The notes: a model not told the origin generated them from the letters alone. A stretch of DNA of 37,735 bases from Methanogenium sp. (GCA_030595665.1 JAUVCV010000026.1:1-37735); one strand, 5' to 3'. Positions 23,936 to 33,612 are shown, counted from the first letter of the stretch. Numbers and translations are program-made.

Positions 23936-24736
23936 CTACCTCATACGGAGATCAAAGACCCAGCGCAATACGCCGGGGGACACATTACCGCATCGGCGTA
24001 TTCCACCCACTACACATCCCATACTCCTGAGTTTTGCAGCGAAGATATTGGTCTCTTCGGGGGCAGCGAAGGTATAGAAGTGAATGATACCTCCCCGGCG
24101 AACCAGAGGGATGACCTCATCCAGAGCGATATTCATCCCATATGGCGTGGGAACAATGGCACGGTCATATGCCCCCCCACAGGAGGGAAGCAACTGCATG
24201 GCATCACCTTCAAAGACAGTGACCGCATCCTCCACCCCGTTTTCCCTAATATTCTCCCGGAGAAAAACACAGGCAGCAGGGTTCATCTCGATGGCGGTCA
24301 CCTGCGCACCCCGTTGTGCGGCGGGCACCACAAAGGGACCAACGCCCGCAAACGGCACCAGTACCCGCTCACCTTCCCGGACACACCCTACCACCCGATG
24401 ACGCTCTGAGGCAAGACGGGTGTTGTAAAAGGCTGATTTCACATCCAGATGGTAGGAACATCCATACTCCTGGTGGACCGTTTCGGTTTCATCCGGCCCA
24501 TAGATAACCACATACCTGGCTGTCCGGCGAGTGCCTGCTACCGGGGCGGTTCGCATACAGACCGATCGTATGTTGTGACGTTCCTCTGTCACACACCTGC
24601 CAATCACCTCACAGTAGGGCAGAAGGGAATCGGGCAGAGAGATAATGGCCACATCGCCTATTACGTCATAGTAATCCGGCACAAGAAAGGATGCATGGGG
24701 AGGCAGACGGTCAGCACAGCGGGATGACAGTGACAT
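23936..24736 (-). CDS. Trm5/Taw2-type SAM methyltransferase
   Basis: 266-residue class I S-adenosylmethionine-dependent enzyme related to tRNA m1G37 methyltransferase Trm5 and the wybutosine enzyme Taw2. SFYNTR-like YNTRLASERHR (about 104-114) is the usual lead-in. SAM motif I is VPFAGVGPF (about 126-134), the acidic loop AIEMNPAA follows, and FEGDAMQ gives motif III. Where Trm5 has NLP or NPP in motif IV, this protein has PTPYG, so the methylation target or even the reaction may differ. It is shorter than typical Trm5 (about 330 aa). The RNA-binding N-terminal domain is present in reduced form. Confidence 0.8.
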   Translation of the reverse strand: MSLSSRCADRLPPHASFLVPDYYDVIGDVAIISLPDSLLPYCEVIGRCVTEERHNIRSVCMRTAPVAGTRRTARYVVIYGPDETETVHQEYGCSYHLDVKSAFYNTRLASERHRVVGCVREGERVLVPFAGVGPFVVPAAQRGAQVTAIEMNPAACVFLRENIRENGVEDAVTVFEGDAMQLLPSCGGAYDRAIVPTPYGMNIALDEVIPLVRRGGIIHFYTFAAPEETNIFAAKLRSMGCVVGGIRRCGNVSPGVLRWVFDLRMR

Positions 24737-24894
24737 TCAGTATTCACTTACCATGTGTGTGTATAGCCACAGAGAACAGAAAAACCCTCGGAGATTCTCC
24801 GGGCACATGTGAGAAATACCATTCATGAAAGACCGAGTTCCTCTTTTATGTCTCTCTAATGCAGCAACCGAGAGGGCATAGTATTCAGAGAGAC

Positions 24895-25364
24895 TCATAT
24901 ATGCCTCAATTTTTCTGATACGGTCCCGGCGGCAAACGCCTTATCCTTAACTTTCTTCCTGACAGTCTTTGCGGTGACATCAGTCACAGAACCGCCCTTC
25001 ACCATGGCACAGGCAATCACAAGGCCGGATATGTTATCTGCGGCCGTGAGAGCAGTATCCACCCGGGTGTCGGTGTCGCCATACTTCACATAATTATGCC
25101 GGCGCACCGGACCTGCCACCTCGTCTCCCAGCCCTGCTGCAAGGAGCATGTCAGCACCCACATCACCGTGGCGTTCCATGCCCTCACCCACCTCTTCATA
25201 GTCGATGTCATGCAGAATACCAATTACTTCCCCCAAAGGTCGGCATCCTCCCCCAGTGCCCCGGCCGTTGCACGCATAACGGCCGCAGTTGCACGACAGT
25301 GGGTGATGAGACCCTCCTTTGCCACATGTTCCTGCAGGAGCAGAATGGCATCATCTCTCTCCAT
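24895..25364 (-). pseudogene. HD-domain phosphohydrolase gene with a frameshift
   Basis: Two overlapping frames together encode a typical small HD-domain protein. Frame 1, from ATG 25364, gives MERDDAILLLQEHVAKEG and on to GEDADLW, then stops. Frame 2 continues EVIGILHDIDYEEVGEGMERHG, with the HD pair and further metal His, to the end at 24895. The break is at a GGGGG run (25229-25233, read on the minus strand); adding one G or removing two restores one frame, and the shorter version fits the family spacing best. This is either a real disabling slip or a sequencing error. A good TATA (25396-25405) suggests a gene that was recently functional. Confidence 0.75.
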
Positions 25365-25395
25365 GAAAAAAGGATGTACAGCAGAAGGGAGAAAC

Positions 25396-25405
25396 CATAT
25401 ATAAT
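25396..25405 (-). promoter_or_regulatory. TATA box of the HD-domain gene
   Basis: ATTATATATG on the minus strand, about 35 bases upstream of the ATG at 25364. It is divergent from the arginine operon promoter about 70 bases away. Confidence 0.5.
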
Positions 25406-25467
25406 CACAGGAGAAATTTTGCCTACTATCAACATCCCGGTTTTAGCCGCAATATTCCCTCCTTCCA

Positions 25468-25475
25468 TTATAAAA
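25468..25475 (+). promoter_or_regulatory. TATA box of the arginine deiminase operon
   Basis: TTATAAAA is a near-ideal archaeal TATA element. Transcription should start near 25500, leaving a leader of about 25 bases that carries GGAGGAT before the ATG at 25523. Confidence 0.6.
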
Positions 25476-25522
25476 AGGGAGACAAAAACAGGGGCAGCAC
25501 ACGAAACCGGAGGATATTTTTC

Positions 25523-26596
25523 ATGAAGCAGGCATCAATATCCCTATCCCGACAGGCAGTCACTGACATTGTCTGCCACCGAAATTTTGTAAAACTTCTC
25601 GACTTTGAAGCAGAAGAACTGCAGGCGCTCCTCGCCCTTGCAGGACGGCTCAAGGCAGCAAAGAAGAACCGGAAAGAACGACAATACATCAAAGACCGAC
25701 AAATCGCACTCATATTCGAAAAGAACTCGACCCGGACCCGCTGCTCGTTTGAGGTGGCGGCACGGGATCAGGGGGCACACGTCACCTATCTCGGGCCGGA
25801 AGGTTCACAAATAGGCCGCAAAGAGTCCATAAGGGACACAGCCCGTGTCCTCGGACGCCTCTATGACGCAATTGAGTTCCGTGGATACTCTCAGGAGAGT
25901 GTGGAAACACTCGCCGCATATGCTGGCGTGCCGGTCTATAATGGCCTTACAGACGAATTTCACCCGACCCAAATCCTTGCTGACATCCTCACAATGACCG
26001 AACAAACGGGGTGCCCACCGGAGAAGATCTCCTTTTGCTATATGGGGGACGGGCACAACAATATAGGAAACTCCCTGATGGTTGGTGCCGTGAAACTCGG
26101 CATGGACATTCGCATCTGCGGGCCTCCCTCACTCTGGCCGGACGAGGAACTGACAGCCACATGCCGGGATATCGCAGCACGAACCCGGGCCTCACTAACC
26201 CTGACAGAATCAGTCACAGAGGCGGTATCCGGAGTGGATTTCATCTACACCGATGTCTGGGTATCAATGGGAGAGTCCAAAGAGATATGGAGCGAACGCA
26301 TCGAACTGCTTCTGCCTTACCAGGTGACAATGGATGTCATCCGGGCCACCGGCAACCCGGATGTGCGTTTCATGCACTGCCTGCCATCTTTCCACAACCG
26401 GGAGACCGAGGCGGGCGAAGAAATTTTCCGTGCGACCGGTCTTTCAGAACTGGAGGTAACCGACGAGGTCTTTGAGTCATCATACTCTATCGTCTTCGAC
26501 CAGGCAGAGAACCGGATGCATACCATCAAGGCCATCATGGTGGCGACACTCGCAGAAGTTCCCTGCGAGGAGAATGGAGGCGGAACACAGGACTGA
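25523..26596 (+). CDS. arcB: Catabolic-type ornithine carbamoyltransferase
   Basis: 357-residue enzyme of citrulline phosphorolysis: citrulline + Pi to ornithine + carbamoyl phosphate (reversible). It carries the carbamoyl-phosphate motif STRTR (69-73), HPTQ (about 146-149), an ornithine-side MGD/SMG region and FMHCLP near 290. The segment [22 protein letters not shown] resembles the catabolic (ArcB) class of bacteria more than the usual archaeal biosynthetic ArgF. The start is set by GGAGGAT eight bases upstream. An N-terminal extension of about 18 residues precedes the conserved NFVKLLDF. First gene of the operon; its stop overlaps the carbamate kinase start by one base. Confidence 0.92.
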   Translation: MKQASISLSRQAVTDIVCHRNFVKLLDFEAEELQALLALAGRLKAAKKNRKERQYIKDRQIALIFEKNSTRTRCSFEVAARDQGAHVTYLGPEGSQIGRKESIRDTARVLGRLYDAIEFRGYSQESVETLAAYAGVPVYNGLTDEFHPTQILADILTMTEQTGCPPEKISFCYMGDGHNNIGNSLMVGAVKLGMDIRICGPPSLWPDEELTATCRDIAARTRASLTLTESVTEAVSGVDFIYTDVWVSMGESKEIWSERIELLLPYQVTMDVIRATGNPDVRFMHCLPSFHNRETEAGEEIFRATGLSELEVTDEVFESSYSIVFDQAENRMHTIKAIMVATLAEVPCEENGGGTQD

Positions 26597-27576
26597 TGAG
26601 AATCGTAATCGCCCTCGGGGGAAATGCACTCCTGCGTCGGGGAGAACCGATGACGGCAGCAGCACAGCGGGAGAATATCCGGACAGCAGCAGAGGCAATT
26701 GCGCCGGTCACCACAGACCACGAAGTCATCCTATCTCATGGAAACGGGCCACAGGTAGGCCTTCTTGCCCTCCAGGCCGCAGAAGCCGCCGGGAACGAAG
26801 GGACAGGTATAAACGGCATATTCCCCTTAGACGTCCTCGGGGCCGAAACCGAGGGGATGATCGGCTACCTCATTGAACAGGAACTCGGGAACCACCTCCC
26901 GGAAGACCAGCCGCTTGCCACTCTCCTCACGATGGTTGAAGTGGATGCAGACGACCCCGCGTTCACCCATCCAACAAAGTTCGTCGGCCCGCTGTATACC
27001 CGGCAGGAGGCAGACAGCCTCGTGGCAGCACACGGGTGGTCATTCCGACAGGACGGAGATCCCTGGCGGCGGGTCGTCCCCTCACCGGAACCCCGCCGGA
27101 TTGTGGAGATCCGCCCGATACGCTGGCTTCTGGAACGCGGGACGGTCGTCATCTGCACCGGAGGCGGGGGCATCCCGACGATGTTTGCCCCGGACGGAAA
27201 ACGGGTTCTGACAGGCGTGGAGGCAGTCATTGATAAAGACCGTGCAAGCGCTCTCCTCGCCCGGGAGACGAAGGCGGATCTTCTCATCATGGCAACCGAT
27301 GTGGCCGGGGTATACGAAAAGTGGGGCACAGAAGCTGCGAGGTGTATCGTCTCTGCCTCACCGGATGCACTCAAAGCAGGGGACTTCCCCGCCGGTTCGA
27401 TGGGGCCAAAGGTCGAGGCAGCCTGCCGATTCGCCCACATTCCCGGAAAACGGGCCGTGATAGGCGCACTTGCAGATATTCCTGCAATGGTGGCGGGAAC
27501 CGGCGGCACCCAGGTTTTCATTGGTGCCCCGTACCGGACAGCAGTTGAAGGGCAGGAGGGAGAGGGGCATGTCTGA
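26596..27576 (+). CDS. arcC: Carbamate kinase
   Basis: 326-residue cytoplasmic kinase that converts carbamoyl phosphate + ADP to ATP + carbamate (then CO2 and ammonia), the energy-yielding step of arginine fermentation. Amino-acid-kinase fold landmarks are IALGGNALL (about 4-12), SHGNGPQVG (about 49-57), the substrate region [20 protein letters not shown] (about 190-197) and [10 protein letters not shown]. The length fits the family (about 310). The ATG overlaps the arcB stop (TGATG), and its own end overlaps the deiminase start by eight bases, so translation of all three genes is coupled. Confidence 0.94.
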   Translation: MRIVIALGGNALLRRGEPMTAAAQRENIRTAAEAIAPVTTDHEVILSHGNGPQVGLLALQAAEAAGNEGTGINGIFPLDVLGAETEGMIGYLIEQELGNHLPEDQPLATLLTMVEVDADDPAFTHPTKFVGPLYTRQEADSLVAAHGWSFRQDGDPWRRVVPSPEPRRIVEIRPIRWLLERGTVVICTGGGGIPTMFAPDGKRVLTGVEAVIDKDRASALLARETKADLLIMATDVAGVYEKWGTEAARCIVSASPDALKAGDFPAGSMGPKVEAACRFAHIPGKRAVIGALADIPAMVAGTGGTQVFIGAPYRTAVEGQEGEGHV

Positions 27577-28843
27577 CTTCGGTGTATACTCAGAGACGGG
27601 CAGGCTACGCACGGTGCTCGTCCACCGCCCGGGCGATGAACTGCGCCACCTCACTCCCTCAAACCGGCGGTCGCTCCTCTTTGACGACGTCCTCTGGACT
27701 GACCGGGCGGCTGTTGAACATAACGAATTCACGCGCCTGATGGAAACAGAGGGGGTCACAGTCTGCCGCCTTGAAAACCTCCTCGAAGAAAGCATCAGCC
27801 AGAGCCCGGCATGCCGCAGTGAACTGGCCGCCTCAGCACTACAGGCAGCTGGCAGTGGCACACCACTTGCAGAGAGACTGCATGAATATCTCATGGATAG
27901 TGAACCCGCCGCACTGGTTCATCACCTGACCGCAGGTCTGCGGTTTGCCGATCTCGCAGGAAAAGATGTCATGCGTCTGCAGCAACAGTCACTTGTGGCG
28001 GCTTCCTCTGATCCGGATGGCTTCATCATCCCACCGCTCCCGAATACGATGTATACCCGTGACACTTCCTCCTGGTTCTGCGGAGGACTCACTCTGAACC
28101 CAATGTACTGGCCAGTGCGACGGCGAGAGACAATGAACGCCGCTGCAGTCTACCGCCACAACCCCCGCTTTGCCAGGGAGAGGAGGCCGGTCTGGTATGG
28201 AGAAGAGACCGCAGATACCGGGTGCCCGCCGGAGACAGGCGGGACTGCCTCCATAGAAGGCGGAGACGTGATGCATGCCGGAACGAGGACGCTGCTCTTC
28301 GGCATGAGCGAACGCACCAGCCCACAGGCAATCGAGACCATTGCATCCCGCCTCTTTGCAGTGGATGTAGTGGACCGCATCATCGTATGCCAGCTCAGCC
28401 CCGATCGGGCCCATATGCACCTTGATACGGTCTTTACCTTTCTAGATCCCGGCACGGCCACCATCTACCCGCCGGTGATCAAAACAGCCCCAGCATTCTC
28501 CCTCTATCCGGGAAAAGAGAAGAGCAGAGGGGGGGCATCCTTCACGGTGGAACGGGAAAATAGCTTCACCGGAGCAGTCGCAGACGCCCTTGGGGAGAAA
28601 CGGATGACACTCATTCCCACCGGCGGCGACCGGTATGAAGCAGAACGGGAACAGTGGGACGATGGAAACAATGTGGTTGCCCTCCGGCCGGGTGTTGTCG
28701 TTGCCTATGCCCGCAATACCCACACCAATCACAGCATGGAAAAAGAAGGCATTGAGGTGCTGGAGATCTCAGGAGCAGAACTCTGCCGGGGACGCGGTGG
28801 TACCCACTGCATGACCTGTCCTCTCAGGCGCGATCCGGTATAA
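27569..28843 (+). CDS. arcA: Arginine deiminase
   Basis: 424-residue guanidino-group hydrolase: arginine to citrulline + ammonia. The catalytic residues known for the family are present: the nucleophile Cys in [13 protein letters not shown] near the C-terminus, the His/Asp of HLDTVFTF, the Glu of EGGDV, and the N-terminal [29 protein letters not shown] (about 160) binds substrate. GGAGGGAGAGG just before the ATG at 27569 supports this start over the longer frame. With the two upstream genes it completes the pathway. A dedicated arginine/ornithine antiporter (ArcD) is not present in the window. Confidence 0.94.
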   Translation: MSDFGVYSETGRLRTVLVHRPGDELRHLTPSNRRSLLFDDVLWTDRAAVEHNEFTRLMETEGVTVCRLENLLEESISQSPACRSELAASALQAAGSGTPLAERLHEYLMDSEPAALVHHLTAGLRFADLAGKDVMRLQQQSLVAASSDPDGFIIPPLPNTMYTRDTSSWFCGGLTLNPMYWPVRRRETMNAAAVYRHNPRFARERRPVWYGEETADTGCPPETGGTASIEGGDVMHAGTRTLLFGMSERTSPQAIETIASRLFAVDVVDRIIVCQLSPDRAHMHLDTVFTFLDPGTATIYPPVIKTAPAFSLYPGKEKSRGGASFTVERENSFTGAVADALGEKRMTLIPTGGDRYEAEREQWDDGNNVVALRPGVVVAYARNTHTNHSMEKEGIEVLEISGAELCRGRGGTHCMTCPLRRDPV

Positions 28844-28978
28844 CTCCACATAATTTATCTCCCATTTATCTGGCAAACCATTATTAGTGCGAACGGGCAT
28901 TAGAGCGTACAATCCTGTCTCCGGGGGGGGACAGGGTGTAATATTCATTGGGGGGAATGCATTCTGGAACAACAGATT

Positions 28979-30532
28979 ATGTACACGTCACGACCGGGAG
29001 ACCCCGGTATTGACCGAAAATACGAAGAGGCCCTAATCGCGGCAGAAACCCGCATGGGCCAGGTCCACCCGGCACGGGTGGCAGGAGAGGACATTCATAC
29101 ACGGGAGACCTTCACGGTCTGGTCGCCTATCGAGAAGACACTGAAAACAGGTGTTTTCCAGCAGTGCGGGATGGCAGAGACCAAGGCTGCGATACTGGCA
29201 GCAAATGAGACCTATGCTGACTGGTCACATACACCATGGGAAGCCCGATGTGCGTGCATCAATGCGGCAGCCGACCGCCTGGAAGAGGAATATTTCCACC
29301 TCGCAGCACTCATCACACTAGAATGTGCAAAGACCAGAAACGAGGCACTTGCCGAGGTCGGCGAGGCGGTGGCACTGTTGCGCTACCATAGCACTATCAT
29401 CCGGGATAATGATGGATTTACCCGGTCAATGCCTGCTGACACAGAAACTGATCGTTACGAGAGTGTGATGCGCCCGTTCGGAGCATGGGCAGTCATCTCA
29501 CCATTTAACTTTCCACTGGTTCTGGGGGCAGGAGCGGCGGCAGCAGCCCTTATCACCGGCAATACGGTCATCATGAAACCAGCCTCCGCAACACCGCTCT
29601 CTATGCTCACCTTCTGCCGGATTCTTGAAGATGCGGGTGTACCCGCAGGAGCGGCAAACTGCATCACGGGCAGTGGTCCGACCTTCGGGAAGGTGATCTC
29701 CCGGTCGCCCGGTATTGCAGGACTGACCTTCACCGGATCCCGGGATGCCGGCATGTGGCTGCGTCAGGAATTCACCACGCATCAGTCGTATCCAAAACCG
29801 GTGATCCTTGAACTGGGTAGTAAAAATCCCTGTATTGTAACAGCAAAGGCCGATATGAAAAAGGCGGTGGAGGGAGTAATCAGAGGTGCCTTCGGCTTCA
29901 GCGGCCAGAAATGCAGTGCCACCTCACGAGTGTATGTCGAACAATTGGTCTTCCCAACCTTTGCAGAGATACTGACTGACCAGGCCGGACGCTGCACCAC
30001 CGGTGACCCACGGGAACAGGGGGTTTTTATGGGCCCCTTAATCGACAGTGCAGCAAAAGAACGGTTTGATGCTGCGGTTGCATCCGTTTCTGCTGCCGGT
30101 GGAGAAATCCTCCTCGGTGGCCGAAGTTTTTCCGGGAAAGATACCCACGGAGCATATTTTGCCGAACCAACCATCGTAACCGGCATTCCACATGACCACC
30201 CCGTGATGAAAAACGAACTCTTTGTTCCCCTGGTTGTGCTGACCATGTACAACGGGATCGGGGAGGGCATCAGACGTGCCAATGACACCGAGTACGGTCT
30301 GACCGCGGGCATCTTCTCAGAAGACCCGAAAGAAGTGGAGGCATTCTTCTCAGACATCCGGTTCGGGGTCTGTTATGCCAACCGAAAAGATGGGGCAACG
30401 ACCGGCGGGTGGCCGGAGTACCAGTCATTTGGCGGGTGGAACGGCAGTGGTTCAACCGGGAGGGGAGTGGGAGGGCCATATTATCTCCTCTCTTACATGC
30501 GTGAACAGGCACAGACGAGGCTTGCAAAATGA
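28979..30532 (+). CDS. 1-Pyrroline-5-carboxylate dehydrogenase
   Basis: 517-residue aldehyde dehydrogenase of the P5C dehydrogenase (RocA/PutA) class, oxidising glutamate semialdehyde to glutamate with NAD(P)+. Motifs are SPFNFP (about 163-168), the nucleotide-binding ITGSGPTFG and FTGSRDAG, the general-base Glu in ILELGSKNP (about 274-282) and the catalytic Cys in SGQKCSATSR (about 300-309). The C-terminal ATTGGW ... SFGGWNGSG and GGPYYLLSYMREQ are characteristic of the P5C subgroup. The ATG has only a weak purine site upstream. The promoter should lie in 28844-28978, which contains AT-rich segments and a run of eight G. It ends four bases inside the proline dehydrogenase gene (ATGA). Confidence 0.88.
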   Translation: MYTSRPGDPGIDRKYEEALIAAETRMGQVHPARVAGEDIHTRETFTVWSPIEKTLKTGVFQQCGMAETKAAILAANETYADWSHTPWEARCACINAAADRLEEEYFHLAALITLECAKTRNEALAEVGEAVALLRYHSTIIRDNDGFTRSMPADTETDRYESVMRPFGAWAVISPFNFPLVLGAGAAAAALITGNTVIMKPASATPLSMLTFCRILEDAGVPAGAANCITGSGPTFGKVISRSPGIAGLTFTGSRDAGMWLRQEFTTHQSYPKPVILELGSKNPCIVTAKADMKKAVEGVIRGAFGFSGQKCSATSRVYVEQLVFPTFAEILTDQAGRCTTGDPREQGVFMGPLIDSAAKERFDAAVASVSAAGGEILLGGRSFSGKDTHGAYFAEPTIVTGIPHDHPVMKNELFVPLVVLTMYNGIGEGIRRANDTEYGLTAGIFSEDPKEVEAFFSDIRFGVCYANRKDGATTGGWPEYQSFGGWNGSGSTGRGVGGPYYLLSYMREQAQTRLAK

Positions 30533-31359
30533 ACACCATGATGAGAAGTCTCCAGCACACAAAGGACAGATGGCATTTCCCGGGACTGGAGGAGGCAGTG
30601 GCCCGGTGCAGGGCCTGCAATGAACGGGGCATCACCAGCATTATGCATCCACTGGGGGAATTTGTAGAAGATCAGGATGCAGCAGAGGATGCCGCACGTG
30701 CATACGAGGACTGTATCTCGGCTATCCATACCCATAACCTGGACGCATCGGTGGCAGTCAAGCCTTCCGCTATCGGTGTTGCCCTCCAGACGGAGGCATT
30801 CCACGAATACCTCGAACAGATCCTCTCCTACGCAACGGCAAAACGTGTGCCGGTAGGAATTGATATGGAGGGCACACCACTGGTACGCGACACAATCGAT
30901 GGCGCCTTTCGGGCAGCAGAGCAGGGATATTCCTTCACCCTCTCCCTGCAGGCTTATCTAAAACGAACACCGGTGGATATCAATCGGGCGGCAGACGAAG
31001 GCATCCCCGTGCGCCTCGTAAAGGGAGCATACCTCGGTGATCTCAACCAGCGTGATGAGATCATGGCAGCATTCCGGACACAGGCATTTCTCATCTCACG
31101 CAGGCACCCACAGTTCTCTGTCGGCACCCAGGATGCAGATCTGATCCGGTGGTTGCAGGACTCCATCCCTGAGGCACGCTCACGCATCACCTTCGGGTTT
31201 CTGAAAGGTATCGGGACTGAGACAATGCTCGGGATGGCCAACCCGGGATGGAAGGTGCATGAATACCTGCCATATGGAAACGACAATGGAGGTTACGACC
31301 GCAGGCGCGAAATTTACCTTGCCGCCCTCGCAAGTGCACGGATACGGCCGCTGGTCTGA
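30529..31359 (+). CDS. Proline dehydrogenase (monofunctional)
   Basis: 276-residue FAD enzyme that oxidises proline to pyrroline-5-carboxylate. The TIM-barrel motifs are GIDMEG (about 103-108), VRLVKGAYLGD (about 161-171, FAD/proline Lys) and the C-terminal substrate motif EYLPYGND ... YDRRRE, with the Arg pair that holds the proline carboxylate. The protein is slightly shorter than bacterial PutB (about 300). It overlaps the preceding dehydrogenase gene by four bases, so both steps from proline to glutamate are co-expressed. Its usual electron acceptor is a membrane quinone; which acceptor a methanogen would use is open. Confidence 0.88.
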   Translation: MNTMMRSLQHTKDRWHFPGLEEAVARCRACNERGITSIMHPLGEFVEDQDAAEDAARAYEDCISAIHTHNLDASVAVKPSAIGVALQTEAFHEYLEQILSYATAKRVPVGIDMEGTPLVRDTIDGAFRAAEQGYSFTLSLQAYLKRTPVDINRAADEGIPVRLVKGAYLGDLNQRDEIMAAFRTQAFLISRRHPQFSVGTQDADLIRWLQDSIPEARSRITFGFLKGIGTETMLGMANPGWKVHEYLPYGNDNGGYDRRREIYLAALASARIRPLV

Positions 31360-31386
31360 CAAATACGGCCAATTTCCGGCAAAAAT

Positions 31387-31413
31387 CCCCCCCGCAGGAT
31401 CGTCATGCGGGGG
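31387..31413 (+). terminator. GC-rich stem-loop after the proline operon
   Basis: CCCCCGCA (31389-31396) pairs perfectly with TGCGGGGG (31406-31413) around a nine-base loop, 30 bases after the proline dehydrogenase stop. No T tract follows, so it may protect or end the transcript rather than act as a classical terminator. The remaining gap up to 31742 shows no gene. Confidence 0.4.
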
Positions 31414-31742
31414 ATGCACACCCACCACCTGATACAGACATAATCCAGCGGAGAGAAGCGTTGGTCCGGAAGCGGGGAAGAAGAACATTCTGTGGAATAA
31501 ATCAGACGTCCTGTAGGAGAAATCCAACCCATATTTGATGTCCCGTATATGGTGCCCCCCCGAGCACACATCGGTACACCGGCAAAACATACAGATCCCT
31601 CCGGGATGAGACAAATCAGTACGCCTTTCGTCTTTTCTTCAGAATTCATACCATCTTTTCCTGCCAGCCCCGGTAGATGCGGCAAAGACAATTATCCCTT
31701 CACCCCCAGATCCTTGGTATGCACTGCGAGGAGCACCCCGAC

Positions 31743-32996
31743 ATGCAGTACCGCACCGTCCCCAAAACAGGCGACCGTCTCTCATTACTGGGATTCGGGG
31801 CGATGCGCCTTCCTATGAAGGGACGTGCAATTGATGAGGAGCGGGCCACTGCACTCATCCATGCGGCATTCGACGCCGGGGTGAACTACATCGACACCGC
31901 CGTGCCCTACCACATGGGTGCCTCGGAAGCGTTTGTCGGCCGGGTGCTTGCCGGAAAATATCGCGAGACGGTGAAGGTAGCAACCAAACTGCCGCCGTGG
32001 ACCACACACAGCCGCACGGATATGGATGCGACCCTCACGGCCCAGCGTTCCCGCCTGCAGACCCGTTCCATTGACTATTATCTCTTGCACAGCCTGAACC
32101 GGGAAAACTGGGACAAACTGCTCGGTCTGGGTGTGATGGATTTCCTTGACACTGCAGAGGCAGGCGGGCAGATACAAAATGCAGGGTTCTCCTTTCACGG
32201 TGACCTGGAAACGTTCCGGGAAATCGTGGATGCCCGTGACTGGAAATTCTGTCAGATCCAGTATAATATTCTGGATGAAGAACATCAGGCAGGAACAGAA
32301 GGGCTCCGGTATGCTGCCAAAAATGACCTTGCTGTGATAGTAATGGAACCATTGCGGGGCGGTATGCTCGCAAACGCCGTCCCACCCGCAGCAGAGGCAT
32401 ACTACACTACCGCCGCTGTGCAACGAAGCCCGGCCGCCCACGCCCTGCGCTGGGTGATGAACCACCCGGAGGTGACAACCGTCCTCTCGGGGATGAATGA
32501 TGAAGAACATCTGAGAGAGAATCTCCAGACCGCCCGGGAGACATTCCCCAACATTCTCTGCCCTGAGGAGGAGGCAATGATGGCAGGGGCACGGGATGTG
32601 TGGCGGCAGGCAATGCAGGTTCCCTGCACCGGATGCGGTTATTGCATGCCCTGTCCGTACGGCGTGAATATCCCGGAGTGTTTTAATCTCTGGAACAACC
32701 ACTCTCTGAGGGAACAGAGGCGGGGAACCAAAACTGAGTATGCGGTTCGCCTCGGGGGAGCGCTGGGAGATGCACCCGGAAACGCCGGACTCTGCCAGGC
32801 CTGCGGAAAATGTATGGCACACTGTCCGCAGCAGATCCCCATCATCGATGCACTCAGGGAAATACAACAGATATACGAAGGCCCGTTCTGGGGGGCAAAA
32901 AGGACCATCATCTCCCATGCCACCGGGATTGCAACACGCATACTGGCGCACCGGGCACACAGGGACAGGGCAGACACTATACAGGAACGTGATTAA
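31743..32996 (+). CDS. Iron-sulfur aldo/keto reductase
   Basis: 417-residue protein. Residues about 1-300 are an aldo/keto reductase barrel (LLGFGAMRLP, then NYIDTAVPYHMGASE with the catalytic Tyr, VATKLPPW, and DYYLLHSLN). Residues about 310-400 carry two 4Fe-4S cluster motifs, CTGCGYCMPCPYG and CQACGKCMAHCPQ. This composite family is common in anaerobes, including methanogens; its physiological substrate is unknown, and electrons probably pass through ferredoxin. The ATG at 31743 is preferred over the longer frame because GAGGAG lies about seven bases upstream of the family start MxYRxxxxTG. Confidence 0.92.
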   Translation: MQYRTVPKTGDRLSLLGFGAMRLPMKGRAIDEERATALIHAAFDAGVNYIDTAVPYHMGASEAFVGRVLAGKYRETVKVATKLPPWTTHSRTDMDATLTAQRSRLQTRSIDYYLLHSLNRENWDKLLGLGVMDFLDTAEAGGQIQNAGFSFHGDLETFREIVDARDWKFCQIQYNILDEEHQAGTEGLRYAAKNDLAVIVMEPLRGGMLANAVPPAAEAYYTTAAVQRSPAAHALRWVMNHPEVTTVLSGMNDEEHLRENLQTARETFPNILCPEEEAMMAGARDVWRQAMQVPCTGCGYCMPCPYGVNIPECFNLWNNHSLREQRRGTKTEYAVRLGGALGDAPGNAGLCQACGKCMAHCPQQIPIIDALREIQQIYEGPFWGAKRTIISHATGIATRILAHRAHRDRADTIQERD

Positions 32997-32998
32997 GA

Positions 32999-33601
32999 AT
33001 GCAGGAATTACAGATTGAATGGAATGGCAGAATCGTTACCGTGGACGGTAAAATTTCGACAGAGACCGACCGGTTTGTTGAGTCACTCGCAGATGAAATA
33101 TGGAATTATAGCGGCTATACCATCACCAGCGGATACGCGGCATCGCTCTTCGGCCACACAGGCCCATGCGAGGAAGTGGAGTTCACCCTCCCCGTAATTT
33201 GCCGTGACCGCTTCTATACCCTGATAGAAGGCCTCATTGAATCTGGCTTTTCAATAATGAGCCCCGGAGACGGAGAGGCGTGGTACCGCCTCTTCATCAC
33301 CGGCACCGGTGTGCGTATCGCACGCGACGAGGAGTTCTTCCCCAATGTGCACATCCGGGCAAACCCACGGGATTATGACCGTTACGCCTACATGAAGCGC
33401 CTGAAGCTCATCGTGAACGGGAAACGTTTCTTTGTTGCACCCCTTGAACTCCTCATCCCCTTCATCCTGATGCCAGGCGACCGGGGCACTCCTGAACAGG
33501 CAGCATATATCTATGCAACCTGCAAAGATGAGATTAACAAGACTGACCTGAAAAACTGGACGGACCATCTCGGTGTTGACCGGGCTCTGCTCCCTGAATA
33601 A
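32999..33601 (+). CDS. Nucleotidyltransferase-like protein, active site altered
   Basis: 200-residue soluble protein. The segment at about 40-65 (TITSGYAASLFGHTG ... EEVEFTLP) resembles the core of small archaeal nucleotidyltransferases (SGYvAxLFG ... DxD), and the later LLxxGF-like helix and VAPLELLIPF fit the same fold. The expected catalytic Asp pair is replaced by E-V-E, so enzymatic activity is doubtful. It may be a binding domain or an antitoxin-like relative. It starts two bases after the aldo/keto reductase stop and is probably co-transcribed with it. Confidence 0.55.
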   Translation: MQELQIEWNGRIVTVDGKISTETDRFVESLADEIWNYSGYTITSGYAASLFGHTGPCEEVEFTLPVICRDRFYTLIEGLIESGFSIMSPGDGEAWYRLFITGTGVRIARDEEFFPNVHIRANPRDYDRYAYMKRLKLIVNGKRFFVAPLELLIPFILMPGDRGTPEQAAYIYATCKDEINKTDLKNWTDHLGVDRALLPE

Positions 33602-33612
33602 TCTTTTTTTGC
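33602..33612 (+). terminator. T-tract terminator between convergent genes
   Basis: Seven T residues (33604-33610) follow the plus-strand stop directly. The neighbouring minus-strand gene ends at 33656, so this short gap separates convergent transcripts. Confidence 0.45.
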
